From positions 1-30,449 of the forward strand of contig CAZQVN010000045.1 in assembly GCA_964596775.1 (NCBI GenBank): DNA of 30,449 nt, read 5' to 3'. The DNA is from CAZQVN01 sp964596775 (GTDB taxonomy: Bacteria > Eisenbacteria > RBG-16-71-46 > JABDJR01 > JAWXBZ01). Positions 17,579-25,676 of this stretch are shown here, piece after piece; positions within the stretch are counted from its first letter, which is position 1; every line of letters starts with the position of its first letter. The notes beneath the pieces were generated by a model. That model worked only from the letters and a program-made list of their open reading frames with translations. It had not been told where the DNA came from and did no database searches. The position numbers and the translations under genes are program-made.

Positions 17579-17617
17579 CAAAAAAGATACGGGCGGCCGG
17601 TCGTGTACCGGCCGCCC
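17579..17617 (-). terminator. Intrinsic terminator for the gene at 17639
   Basis: GGGCGGCCGGT and ACCGGCCGCCC form a perfect 11-bp stem around a 5-base loop. On the minus strand the stem is followed by GTATC and then six T residues. It lies between two convergent genes and could also slow plus-strand transcription from the GH17 gene, although that side has no T tract. Confidence 0.75.
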
Positions 17618-17638
17618 GCGGGGGATGTCAGGTCATGG

Positions 17639-19312
17639 CTACCGGGTCATTCGGACCCTTTGTACTCCCTGGAATCCGGGACCCGAGATACGGGCGTAGT
17701 ACAGGCCAGCGGGCGCCGGTCGTCCGGAATCGTCGCGCCCATCCCAGGTCAGCGGCAGGGAACCCGCGCCGACTTCCCGGTCGATCAGCGTCCGCGTCCG
17801 GCGGCCGAGAACGTCGTAAACGGTGACCACAAGACGACCCGAAGCGGGCAGGGACAGGAGCATCCCGCCGGGCGTTCCGGTCGGAACGACCAGCCCGGCG
17901 GCGTTCCCATCCGGTCCCTCTCCGTCGATCACCCCGGCCGGCACGGAGCGTCGTGGCGCCAGCACGTCCTCGGTCAGCCAGGTCGATCCGTTCGACTCGA
18001 AGAATAGGCTGAGCGGGGCGTCAATGCCCTCCCGGGGAAACGTGCCGTCCCACGCCGGGTCGCTCATCATCTCCTGAAGAGCCTCGGCCCGCGTACGGTC
18101 GGCAAGCTCTTCCACGGCCGAACGGGGGAAAACGATTGCGAGGTCCTTGAGCCCGTCGCCGTTCGCGTCCACGAGCTGCGAGCCGACGGCCGGAACGGTC
18201 CCGAGGTGGTTGCCGACCTGCGCGCCCGCGATCGACTGCGTGGCGTCCATGCCGCCGATCCGCGAAGGAACGCAGAGTACCAGGTCGTCCGTGTCGGGCC
18301 GGCTGTCCCGAACCGTGCGCCCGAACGCGCCGCCGCCCGTGGCAAGGGCGCCGGCGTTCTGGCTGACCGGTACGGTGACGACGGCACTCACCTTCGTCTC
18401 GTTCCCGTTGAAGTCGGTGACGCTGTAGGTAATCGTGTAGATGCGTCCCGACCCGTGTGCGCTGCGTTCCGCGCGCAACTGGAAGCGGAAGTCGCCGAGG
18501 ATCACGATGTCGCCGGGCCTGTCGCCGTTGCCGAGCCCCTCGTCCGGTTCATTGCTCGTCACCGATACGAGCTGGATGGTCGGATCCGGATCGCAGAAGT
18601 CGCTCGCGCCGACCCTGGCCGAGACGTCGATCATCTTGTGGTTCGGGGGCCACAGCGACGCCCGGTCGACCGAGGCCGTGGCCACCGGGCCCTTGGTGTC
18701 GCCCGCGCAGCTCAGCAGACGGAAATTGTCGAGACGAAGCTGCGATCCCGCCGTCACCGGGGAGACGCGCAGTCTGACTTCGGGATAGAAGACATCCGCC
18801 ATGGTTTCCGCGAAGCTCGGGCTCAGCGATTCCTGCTGCCACCCGGCGGCCACCGCCTCCGCGTCCGTCCAGGTCGGATCGAATGCGACGACGTAGGAGC
18901 TGTAAACTCCCTGCGGCACGGAATTTGCCAGATGGAACACCCACCCGTTGTGGAACTCGTCGAGGTAGCGGACCCGGAACCACAGACTCGTGACCGGCAC
19001 ACCCTCGTTCTTGAGATCGAACGAGACCCGCCGGATCCCGCCGGCGGCGTAGTCGCCGGTGGCGTCGGGAAGCTGCGTGCGGGCCCCGACAAGCTCGATC
19101 GACGAGGTGTTCGACGGGACGATCCGGAGTGACCCGCCCGGATTGCCGCCCGAGGCGTCGCCGAAGACGTCGCACGAAATCGTCGACCGGCTCCAGTCCG
19201 CAACCGTCCCCGCATCCCACCCTTCCGTGTAGTCCGCGGCGGCCAGAAGCGCCGATGCTCCCAGGGAAACCAGGCACATTGTCATGAGCAACGATCGAAG
19301 AACTACTCGCAT
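17639..19312 (-). CDS. Secreted protein with LWPPNHK module and sorting domain
   Basis: This 557-residue protein starts at the ATG at 19312 after GGAGG, with signal peptide MRVVLRSLLMTMCLVSLGAS. Residues 28-205 are a jelly-roll-like region (LWFRVRYLDEFHNGW, LRLDNFRLL) that may bind carbohydrate. Residues 206-320 are the LWPPNHKMIDVS module shared with the protein at 13841. Around 382-395, VDANGDGLKDLAIVF is an FG-GAP/VCBS-like calcium-binding loop. The chain ends with the sorting module (VYDVLGRRTRTL, DDSGRPAPAGLYYARI). The role is probably extracellular. No catalytic motif is seen. Confidence 0.85.
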   Translation of the reverse strand: MRVVLRSLLMTMCLVSLGASALLAAADYTEGWDAGTVADWSRSTISCDVFGDASGGNPGGSLRIVPSNTSSIELVGARTQLPDATGDYAAGGIRRVSFDLKNEGVPVTSLWFRVRYLDEFHNGWVFHLANSVPQGVYSSYVVAFDPTWTDAEAVAAGWQQESLSPSFAETMADVFYPEVRLRVSPVTAGSQLRLDNFRLLSCAGDTKGPVATASVDRASLWPPNHKMIDVSARVGASDFCDPDPTIQLVSVTSNEPDEGLGNGDRPGDIVILGDFRFQLRAERSAHGSGRIYTITYSVTDFNGNETKVSAVVTVPVSQNAGALATGGGAFGRTVRDSRPDTDDLVLCVPSRIGGMDATQSIAGAQVGNHLGTVPAVGSQLVDANGDGLKDLAIVFPRSAVEELADRTRAEALQEMMSDPAWDGTFPREGIDAPLSLFFESNGSTWLTEDVLAPRRSVPAGVIDGEGPDGNAAGLVVPTGTPGGMLLSLPASGRLVVTVYDVLGRRTRTLIDREVGAGSLPLTWDGRDDSGRPAPAGLYYARISGPGFQGVQRVRMTR

Positions 19313-19716
19313 GAAGCCTCCTTCTGGTTTCAGGGAAGCCGGGCGGGAATGAGTTTCCACCGACACGTTCCCCAGGATTGATCAGGCATTGGTGAAGCCT
19401 GCAGGATTACTGCTGCGTGCGTCGTGGACGCCCGCCAGGTGACACGGGTTGTGATTCCGGAAGACCCAGTCGCTCTGGAAGTCCTCCGGGATGCGTGGGC
19501 GTGCCGCACCAGAACGTGGTGCCGGTGGAGGGAAAAGCGCCGTTCCGGCCGGGATCAGCTCATCGGATTTTTCTTTCCCCGCCGCGGGTGGCGATGGAAA
19601 CCGTGTCACCAGGAACGGAACGATGGCGCATGGAGGGGATACGGGCTCGGAACGAACACGCAGCCCCGGGAGGCCCATATCGGCGCCTCGATTCACGATC
19701 CCGACGGAGGCTCTCC
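19313..19716. other. Divergent intergenic region
   Basis: This 404-base gap separates the divergent genes starting at 19312 (minus) and 19717 (plus), so it should hold both promoters. I see no convincing -10/-35 pair. A frame open from 19417 runs into the downstream gene, but its Arg/Pro/Gly-rich translation has no signal or family character, and the good GGAGG-ATG is at 19717. Nothing else is evident. Confidence 0.5.
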
Positions 19717-20775
19717 ATGTCCTTGCACCGCATGATGTTGCGAACCATCACGCTTCTGCTTCTCCTTCCCGCTGCGGCCCCGGCGACCCCCCTCGGCCGT
19801 TCGTTCACCTACCAGGGGGAACTGAGCCAGTCGGGAAACCCGGTCGACGGAACGGTGACCCTGCGGTTCAGCCTGTGGGACGCCGCCGGAACCGGTGACC
19901 CTCCGACCGGGGGTAATCCGGTCGGGTCGAGCCAGATCGTGACGAATGTTCCGGTGGCCGACGGGCTGTTCTCGGTGGACGTCAACGGCGGCGGCGAGTT
20001 CGGCACGTCGGCGTTCAGCGGGGAGGCGCGGTGGCTGCAGGTGGAAGTCTGCTCCGACGGCTCCTGCACCTCGACGACGGTCCTCGGTCCGCGCCAGCCG
20101 CTGACCGGCACGCCCTATGCGCTCGGGCCGTGGCAGCTCAGCGGGACGAACCTCAGCTACACCAACGGAAACGTGGGGATCGGCACGACGACGCCCACGT
20201 CAAGACTGGACGTCCGAGGGGGGCCCGTAACGGTCGAAGGGATCGGCGACCAGGCCGACCTTCTCTGGTTCGCTACCGAGCGCACCTGGGTCATGAGGCA
20301 GGAGGGAACGGGTTCCGCGGCCGCCCTCAAACTCCAGAGCGTCGGCGGCGGCGGAAACAAGAACTTCATCCTCCAGACCACCGGCTTCATGGGAATCGGC
20401 ACGACCGCGCCGGCGGCCAAGCTCGACGTCCGCGGAGACATTCGGCTCGGCCCTTCGGGCGAATTCCTGGCCGCCACCGGGTCGGAGAACCTGCGCATCA
20501 TCCGGGGCAAGATATCCTCGACCGGATCCGTGATCTCGGGATCCGGGTTCACGGCCTCGCGCATCGGAACCGGCATCTATTCCATCACTTTCAGCCCGAA
20601 CTATCCGTCCGGCCAGGCCCCGATCATCACCGCCTCCGCCGAGTCGAACGGCTCGGTGGCGCGCTTTGCCATGGTCAACGGACCTACCCACATCGCGACA
20701 TGGGTCCGGATCGTCAACGGCTCGGGCACCGCCGCCGACGCCGACTTCTACTTCATCGCGGCGGGCGCGCGATGA
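19717..20775 (+). CDS. Secreted tail-fibre-like protein with G-I-G-T-T repeats
   Basis: This 352-residue protein starts at an ATG with ACGGAGG upstream and signal peptide ITLLLLLPAAAPA. An N-terminal region (FTYQGELSQSGNPVDG, LRFSLWDAA, then GPRQPLTGTPYA) is common in bacterial surface proteins that precede fibre repeats. Two copies of a GIGTT-x-P-x-x-[KR]-LDVRG motif (about residues 153-167 and 234-247) match beta-helix fibre repeats. The C-terminus is beta-rich with no sorting module. The stop overlaps the next start at ATGA, so the two proteins are translationally coupled and may form a surface complex. Confidence 0.8.
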   Translation: MSLHRMMLRTITLLLLLPAAAPATPLGRSFTYQGELSQSGNPVDGTVTLRFSLWDAAGTGDPPTGGNPVGSSQIVTNVPVADGLFSVDVNGGGEFGTSAFSGEARWLQVEVCSDGSCTSTTVLGPRQPLTGTPYALGPWQLSGTNLSYTNGNVGIGTTTPTSRLDVRGGPVTVEGIGDQADLLWFATERTWVMRQEGTGSAAALKLQSVGGGGNKNFILQTTGFMGIGTTAPAAKLDVRGDIRLGPSGEFLAATGSENLRIIRGKISSTGSVISGSGFTASRIGTGIYSITFSPNYPSGQAPIITASAESNGSVARFAMVNGPTHIATWVRIVNGSGTAADADFYFIAAGAR

Positions 20776-21320
20776 ACCGCCGTCGCGCCGCGGCCGCTGC
20801 CGCCAGCCTGGCATCCGTCCTGATCGGCGCGGTCGCGGTTCACGCCTTCGATCCGGTCACCTGGCACACATCGGACGGGGGAGGCATCGCGCGGGTCACC
20901 TCCGGCGCCTGGACGCTGGGCGGGACGATCGGGCAGCCGGATGCCGGAAGCCTTGCCGCCGGCGGCTTCACGCTCCGGGGCGGATTCTGGCGCGGGGGGC
21001 GGACGTCGGTAGTCGGCGTTCCGCAGGATCTTCCTGTGATCGCTCCGTTCCGTTTCCAGCGGGCAACGCCGAATCCGCTGCGGTCGCAGTCGCAGCTGGG
21101 ATTCGACCTGCCCGCGGCGTCCCGGGTCCGTCTCTCGATCCATGATGTCGCGGGACGGGTGGTGAGCCGTCACGACTTCGGTGTCCTGGCCGCCGGGCAT
21201 CACGAGCGGTTGTGGAGCGCGGTGGATGACGGCGCCCGGCCGCTGACGGCCGGGGTGTACTTCCTCCGGCTGGAAGCGGGAGGGGAGAGGGCGGTTCAGA
21301 AGGTGCTCGTGATCCCCTAG
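20772..21320 (+). CDS. Small secreted protein with sorting domain
   Basis: This 182-residue protein starts within the upstream gene's stop (ATGA). It has a short Sec signal (RRRAAAAAASLASVLIGAVA), then a compact domain with GGTIGQPDAGSLAAGGFTLRGGFW, a pattern found in many proteins with the same C-terminal module. About half the protein is the sorting module: TPNPLRSQSQLGFDLP, IHDVAGRVVS, TAGVYFLRLE and KVLVIP. Because the partner gene lacks a sorting module, this small protein could supply the export or anchoring signal for the pair (inference). Confidence 0.8.
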   Translation: MNRRRAAAAAASLASVLIGAVAVHAFDPVTWHTSDGGGIARVTSGAWTLGGTIGQPDAGSLAAGGFTLRGGFWRGGRTSVVGVPQDLPVIAPFRFQRATPNPLRSQSQLGFDLPAASRVRLSIHDVAGRVVSRHDFGVLAAGHHERLWSAVDDGARPLTAGVYFLRLEAGGERAVQKVLVIP

Positions 21321-21354
21321 GTTTCGCCCCCGAGCCCGTCCGGGGCGCCCGCGA

Positions 21355-21376
21355 CGACCCGGGTCGACCCGGGTCG
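21355..21376. promoter_or_regulatory. 22-bp perfect palindrome upstream of the GNAT gene
   Basis: CGACCCGGGTCGACCCGGGTCG is fully self-complementary and consists of two overlapping GACCCGGGTC units. It lies 37 bases before the GNAT start and could be an operator or the base of a hairpin ending the upstream operon. There is no T tract. Confidence 0.35.
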
Positions 21377-21412
21377 ACGGCAGCGGCGCACGGGAGGTGG
21401 TACAGTTCCGGC

Positions 21413-21934
21413 ATGCCGCTCCACTCCAGCGACAGCGATCTTGAAATCCGAGCCGGAACCCCCGCCGACGTTCCTTTACTGCTCAGGTTCATCCGCGCGA
21501 TGGCGGAGTTCGAAAAACTTTCGGTATCCGCCACCGAGGAATCTCTTCACGCCGCCCTCTTCGGAGACGAGCCCGCGGCACGCACCCTGCTTGCTTTCAA
21601 GGGCGGAAAACCGGCGGGGTACGCCACCTGGTTCTTCTCGTTTTCCAGCATGATGGCTCGGCGCGCGCTCTGGCTCGACGACCTGTTCGTGGACCCGGCC
21701 TTTCGCGGCACGGGGATCGGCAAGGCGCTCATGGTACACCTCGCCGGCATCGCGGCCCGCAACAGGTGCGCACGATTCGAGTGGATCGTCCTCGACTGGA
21801 ACGAATCCGCCATCGAGTTCTACAGACGCATCGGCGCGGACATACTCGCCGACTGGCGCATCTGCAGGCTGGACGAGGCGGGGTTGAAGCGCCTCGGGGG
21901 AAAAAAGCCCGGGTTGCCCGGCAACGGCTGCTGA
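21413..21934 (+). CDS. GNAT N-acetyltransferase, SSAT-like
   Basis: This 173-residue protein matches the spermidine/spermine and thialysine N-acetyltransferase-like branch of GNATs: EIRAGTPADVPLLLRFIRAM at the N-terminus, WLDDLFVDPAFRGTGIGKAL with the acetyl-CoA pyrophosphate loop R98-GTGIG, and LDWNESAIEFYRRIGA near the end. It transfers acetyl from acetyl-CoA to an amine, probably a polyamine or small amine, in the cytosol. The length is typical and all core motifs are present. It is followed by a 105-base gap before egtD, so it may be a separate transcription unit; the exact substrate cannot be read from sequence. Confidence 0.88.
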   Translation: MPLHSSDSDLEIRAGTPADVPLLLRFIRAMAEFEKLSVSATEESLHAALFGDEPAARTLLAFKGGKPAGYATWFFSFSSMMARRALWLDDLFVDPAFRGTGIGKALMVHLAGIAARNRCARFEWIVLDWNESAIEFYRRIGADILADWRICRLDEAGLKRLGGKKPGLPGNGC

Positions 21935-21987
21935 ATTTTTAATGAATCCCTGCGGCGTGGACCGGCCTCCTTACTTCAGGACGTTGA

Positions 21988-22010
21988 TCGACCCGGGCCG
22001 GCTCGGTCGA
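21988..22010. promoter_or_regulatory. Inverted repeat upstream of egtD
   Basis: TCGACC and GGTCGA (21988-21993, 22005-22010) form an inverted repeat around CGGGCCGGCTC. Its left half, TCGACCCGGG, also occurs in the palindrome before the GNAT gene, so the two sites could be bound by one regulator. In GC-rich DNA this can also be chance. Confidence 0.25.
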
Positions 22011-22039
22011 GCGGCCCCAGACGGAAAGGAAGGGACACA

Positions 22040-23062
22040 GTGAATCCGTCCGCACACCGGTCCGGCCCGTCACTCGACGAGCCGTTTCTTCAGGACGTCA
22101 TCGAAGGGTTGAGCCGGAAGCCGAAGCAGCTCCCCAGCAAGTATTTCTACGACCGTCGCGGCTCGCGCCTGTTCGACCGGATCACCGAGCTGGACGAGTA
22201 CTATCCGACCCGCACCGAGCACGCGATCATCGAGCGCTACGCGGACGAGATGGCCGCCCAGATCGGCCGCCGGGCCCTGCTCGTGGAGTTCGGCAGCGGA
22301 AGCAGTACCAAGACGCGCACCCTCCTCACCGCGCTCAAGGACAGCCTGGCCGCGTACGTTCCGGTGGACATTTCCGAGGAGCATCTCCTCGCCACGGCCG
22401 CCTCCCTGCAAAAGGCCTATCCCTCACTCCAGATCCTTCCCTGCGTGGCCGACTTTACCGAACCGTTCGATCTTCCCGCGGCCGCCGGACCGGTGTCGCA
22501 CGTGGCCGTGTTCTTTCCCGGGTCGACGATCGGGAACTTCACGCCCGATGCGGCGAGGGACCTGCTGGCCCGCATCGCCCGGATCGCCGGCGTTGACGGC
22601 GGCCTCCTGATCGGAATCGATCTCAAGAAGAACGTCGACGTGATCCACGCCGCATACAACGATGCTGAGGGGGTCACCGGGGAGTTCAACCTGAACATGC
22701 TCCATCGCATCAACAACGAGCTCGGCGGGGATTTCGACGTCGCGCGGTTTCGGCACAGGGCAGTGTACAACCGGGAACGCGGGCGGGTGGAGCTGTACCT
22801 CGTCAGCACGGTGAGGCAGTCGGTGCATGTCGACGGTCACCGGTTCACGTTCGAGGAAGGCGAAGCCGTGCTGACCGAGTACTCGCACAAGTACACGATC
22901 GACGAATTCGCCGACATGGCCGCCGGCATGGGGTTTCGCCTGCACAGGTCCTGGACGGACGACGACGACCTGTTCGCGGTCCTGCATCTGGTCCACAGGC
23001 CCCGCCGGACCGCTGCTCCGGAGGGCGGTACCAGGCACACGAGGTTGAAAACGGAATCCTGA
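22040..23062 (+). CDS. egtD: L-histidine Nalpha-methyltransferase EgtD
   Basis: This 340-residue enzyme methylates the histidine alpha-amino group three times with S-adenosylmethionine, giving hercynine, the first committed step of ergothioneine synthesis. Family signatures are plain: PKQLPSKYFYDRRGSRLFD, ITELDEYYPTRTE, SAM-binding VEFGSGSSTKTRTLL, VPVDISEEHL, FPGSTIGNF, and IGIDLKKN. The GTG at 22040 is the start because GGAAAGGAAGGGA lies just upstream and the alignment begins there. egtB follows at once, so the two form an operon. The protein is cytosolic. Confidence 0.97.
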   Translation: MNPSAHRSGPSLDEPFLQDVIEGLSRKPKQLPSKYFYDRRGSRLFDRITELDEYYPTRTEHAIIERYADEMAAQIGRRALLVEFGSGSSTKTRTLLTALKDSLAAYVPVDISEEHLLATAASLQKAYPSLQILPCVADFTEPFDLPAAAGPVSHVAVFFPGSTIGNFTPDAARDLLARIARIAGVDGGLLIGIDLKKNVDVIHAAYNDAEGVTGEFNLNMLHRINNELGGDFDVARFRHRAVYNRERGRVELYLVSTVRQSVHVDGHRFTFEEGEAVLTEYSHKYTIDEFADMAAGMGFRLHRSWTDDDDLFAVLHLVHRPRRTAAPEGGTRHTRLKTES

Positions 23063-23102
23063 CATGGCAGCATCGATTGAAGCACACGGAAGGAGTCGCC
23101 CC

Positions 23103-24374
23103 ATGACATCCACCACGGCATCGATCGACGCCGGAACCCTCCTCGTCGAAGCCTACCGGACCGTCCGCGAGTTCAGCGAACGCATCACCGCCCCGCTGTC
23201 CGCGGAAGACTGCATGGTGCAGTCGATGGACGACGTGAGTCCCACGCGCTGGCATCTCGCCCACACCACCTGGTTCTTCGAAACGTTCGTTCTCGGCCGG
23301 GATCCCGGGTACACGGTGTTCGATCCGACGTTCAGCTACCTGTTCAATTCCTACTACAACACCATCGGCAAGCAGTTTCCCCGGCCGCGCCGCGGCCTGG
23401 TGTCCCGCCCCGGCCTGGAAGACATCCGGCGCTACCGCGCACACGTGGACCGGCACATGGTCCGTTTCCTGGAAGAAGGCGGGTATCCGGCGGAGGTCGC
23501 CGATGTCGTGCGGGTCGGTCTCAATCACGAGCAGCAGCACCAGGAGTTGATGTTCACCGACATCAAGCACGTCCTCTCCTGCAACCCGACGCTGCCCCGC
23601 TATTCCGACGCGCCGTTCGCGGCGTCCCGCGCGAAGAGCGGCGCCTGGCAGCGCATCGCGGAAGGGGTGCACGAAGTCGGCTCGGACGGTTCGGGATTCG
23701 CGTTCGACAACGAGTCGCCGCGCCACCGCGTCTATCTTCACGAGTGCGAGATCGCCCGTGACCTCGTGACCTGCGGTGAGTTCATCGAGTTCATCGAGGA
23801 CGGCGGGTATCGCCGCCCCGATCACTGGTTGTCGCTGGGCTGGGGCACGGTCAGCGAACAGGGATGGGACGCCCCCATGTACTGGGTCAGGAAAGACGGG
23901 CAGTGGATGCAGTTCACGCTGTCCGGGCTGGTTCCGGTGGATCCCGACTGGCCGGTGTGTCACGTGAGCTACCTGGAGGCCGATGCGTATGCCCGCTGGG
24001 CGGGGCACCGCCTGCCGACGGAGTTCGAGTGGGAGGTGGCCAGCGTCGCGCTGGACGACGCAGGGATCGATCCGGTTGGCCGGCCGTTTGCCGACATTCT
24101 GCTCGACGCGAACCGGGCGCTGCACCCCGTGCGATCTCCGGACGGTTTGACGGGGTCGGTGTGGCAGTGGACGAGCAGCAGCTACGCCGCGTATCCGGGA
24201 TACCGGCCGCCTCCCGGCGCCATCGGCGAATACAACGGCAAGTTCATGTGCAACCAGTACGTGCTGCGGGGCGGCAGCGTGGCGACGAGCAGCAGCCACA
24301 TCCGCGGAACGTATCGCAATTTCTTTCCGGCGGAGGCACGCTGGCAGTTTTCCGGGATCCGGCTCGCCCGCTGA
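23103..24374 (+). CDS. egtB: Ergothioneine sulfoxide synthase EgtB
   Basis: This 423-residue non-heme iron enzyme joins a cysteine or gamma-glutamylcysteine sulfur to hercynine with O2. The N-terminal DinB-like domain supplies iron ligands His51 (RWHLAHT) and His142/His146 (NHEQQHQE). The C-terminal formylglycine-generating-enzyme-like domain has GSVWQWTSSSY, YNGKFMCNQYVLRGGS and RGTYRNFFPAEARWQF. The ATG at 23103 is chosen because GGAAGGAG precedes it; an in-frame ATG at 23064, one base after the egtD stop, would add 13 residues. Whether the sulfur donor is Cys or gamma-Glu-Cys is not decided by what I can read. The stop overlaps the next gene's start. Confidence 0.96.
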   Translation: MTSTTASIDAGTLLVEAYRTVREFSERITAPLSAEDCMVQSMDDVSPTRWHLAHTTWFFETFVLGRDPGYTVFDPTFSYLFNSYYNTIGKQFPRPRRGLVSRPGLEDIRRYRAHVDRHMVRFLEEGGYPAEVADVVRVGLNHEQQHQELMFTDIKHVLSCNPTLPRYSDAPFAASRAKSGAWQRIAEGVHEVGSDGSGFAFDNESPRHRVYLHECEIARDLVTCGEFIEFIEDGGYRRPDHWLSLGWGTVSEQGWDAPMYWVRKDGQWMQFTLSGLVPVDPDWPVCHVSYLEADAYARWAGHRLPTEFEWEVASVALDDAGIDPVGRPFADILLDANRALHPVRSPDGLTGSVWQWTSSSYAAYPGYRPPPGAIGEYNGKFMCNQYVLRGGSVATSSSHIRGTYRNFFPAEARWQFSGIRLAR

Positions 24375-25645
24375 TGATGCCGGAGACAGTCCGCATCCCT
24401 CTCCTCAGGGACCGGCACACCCATCCCATGCTCTATGCCGCGCTCCACGACGGCCTGGACCTGAACGACGGAGAGCACGATACCCGCGAGGAGCCCGCCG
24501 AACTCGCCCGGCGGGCCGTCCGGCGCATTCGCGAGTACGCGGCCGGCGGCGCGGCCGGGTGGACCATCGTCCAGGGCTGGAACAGCGGGCGGTTTCCCCT
24601 GACACAGGAGGATTTCGACGACCTGCCGCCCCTCGTCATCTTCAACCTGTCGCTCCATGGCCTCATCGTGAACGAGGCCGGCCGGACACTGCTCGGCCGG
24701 AGCGACCCCGACGTGGCGGCGCACCTGGACAGCCAGGAGTGGGTCGAGCGGAACCTGCGCCGGGTCCTGAACGTCTTCGCCAACGAGGGGGCGTCGCCCG
24801 AAAGGCTGGTCCGGTTCTTCGACTGGCTTCTCGAGGAGCACGGCATCCATGACGTCGATGAAATGCTGCTCGTCGACGAGAACGAAATCCGCCTGTTCGA
24901 TGAAGCGGGCCTCGCCGGGCGCGTCCGGTTCTGGGCCGCGCCGGATCAGTACGAACGGCTGTCGCCCGATGCGCGGAACCGGATTCACGGGGTCAAGCTG
25001 TTCACCGACGGGGCCATCGGCGCGTGGACCGCGGCTCTCCACCGGCCTTACAGGGGTTTTCCCGGTGATGTCTTCCCGGACCAGACCGGACTGCTCCTGT
25101 ACCGCCGCGAGGAACTGGAGGGGATTCTGCGCACATACCTGGGCGCGGGCACGCCCGTGGCCGTGCACGCCATCGGCGATCGGGCCATCGACCAGGTCGT
25201 GGACGCCGTCGAGTCCGTCGCTCCCCCGTCCGGTCGCGAAATCCGTATCGAGCACGCGCAGTTCATCTCCGAACCGGTGGCGCGGCGGGCAAAAGCTCTC
25301 GGCATGCACCTGTGCATGCAGCCGAATTTTTCCGACGACTCCGTCCACTACGCGCAGCGGCTGCCGGACGACTATCCGGATCGGAACAATCCGCTGCGCA
25401 TGCTGATCGACCGGGTCGGCTACGTGCCGGGCGAGGACCTCTGCTTCGGTTCCGACGGGATGCCGCACGGGTTCCGCGAAGCGCTCCGGCAGTCGTTGTT
25501 CCCCGCCGTTTCCGGGCAGGCGCTGACCGTTGCGGAGTTCGTGGCGGGGTACTGCCTGCGGGGCGGCGATGCGGAGCGGCTCGGTCACATCGAGGTGCGG
25601 ATAGACGCGGATGCGAAGACCGTGGCGGGTCGGGTTACTCGGTGA
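24374..25645 (+). CDS. YtcJ-like amidohydrolase coupled to egtB
   Basis: This 423-residue protein belongs to the amidohydrolase superfamily (Amidohydro_3 type). The metal-site residues are complete: His15/His17 (RHTHP), Lys208 in GVKLFTDGAIGAW, His265 in VHAIGDRAID, His294 in RIEHAQF, and Asp361 in FGSDGMPHG. The ATG overlaps the egtB stop (TGATG), so it is co-translated with egtB. Unlike most YtcJ relatives it starts almost at the HxH and ends soon after the Asp, so the usual N- and C-terminal beta-sandwich segments are nearly absent. The substrate is unknown; the position suggests a role in ergothioneine metabolism (inference). Confidence 0.85.
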   Translation: MMPETVRIPLLRDRHTHPMLYAALHDGLDLNDGEHDTREEPAELARRAVRRIREYAAGGAAGWTIVQGWNSGRFPLTQEDFDDLPPLVIFNLSLHGLIVNEAGRTLLGRSDPDVAAHLDSQEWVERNLRRVLNVFANEGASPERLVRFFDWLLEEHGIHDVDEMLLVDENEIRLFDEAGLAGRVRFWAAPDQYERLSPDARNRIHGVKLFTDGAIGAWTAALHRPYRGFPGDVFPDQTGLLLYRREELEGILRTYLGAGTPVAVHAIGDRAIDQVVDAVESVAPPSGREIRIEHAQFISEPVARRAKALGMHLCMQPNFSDDSVHYAQRLPDDYPDRNNPLRMLIDRVGYVPGEDLCFGSDGMPHGFREALRQSLFPAVSGQALTVAEFVAGYCLRGGDAERLGHIEVRIDADAKTVAGRVTR

Positions 25646-25676
25646 CATCATCGCCAGGATTTTCGGGAGGTTGGCA

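Noticed and set aside
21326..21346. GCCCC/GGGGC hairpin after the pair of secreted genes as a terminator
   Set aside because: Short stem with no T tract on either strand, so an intrinsic terminator cannot be supported.
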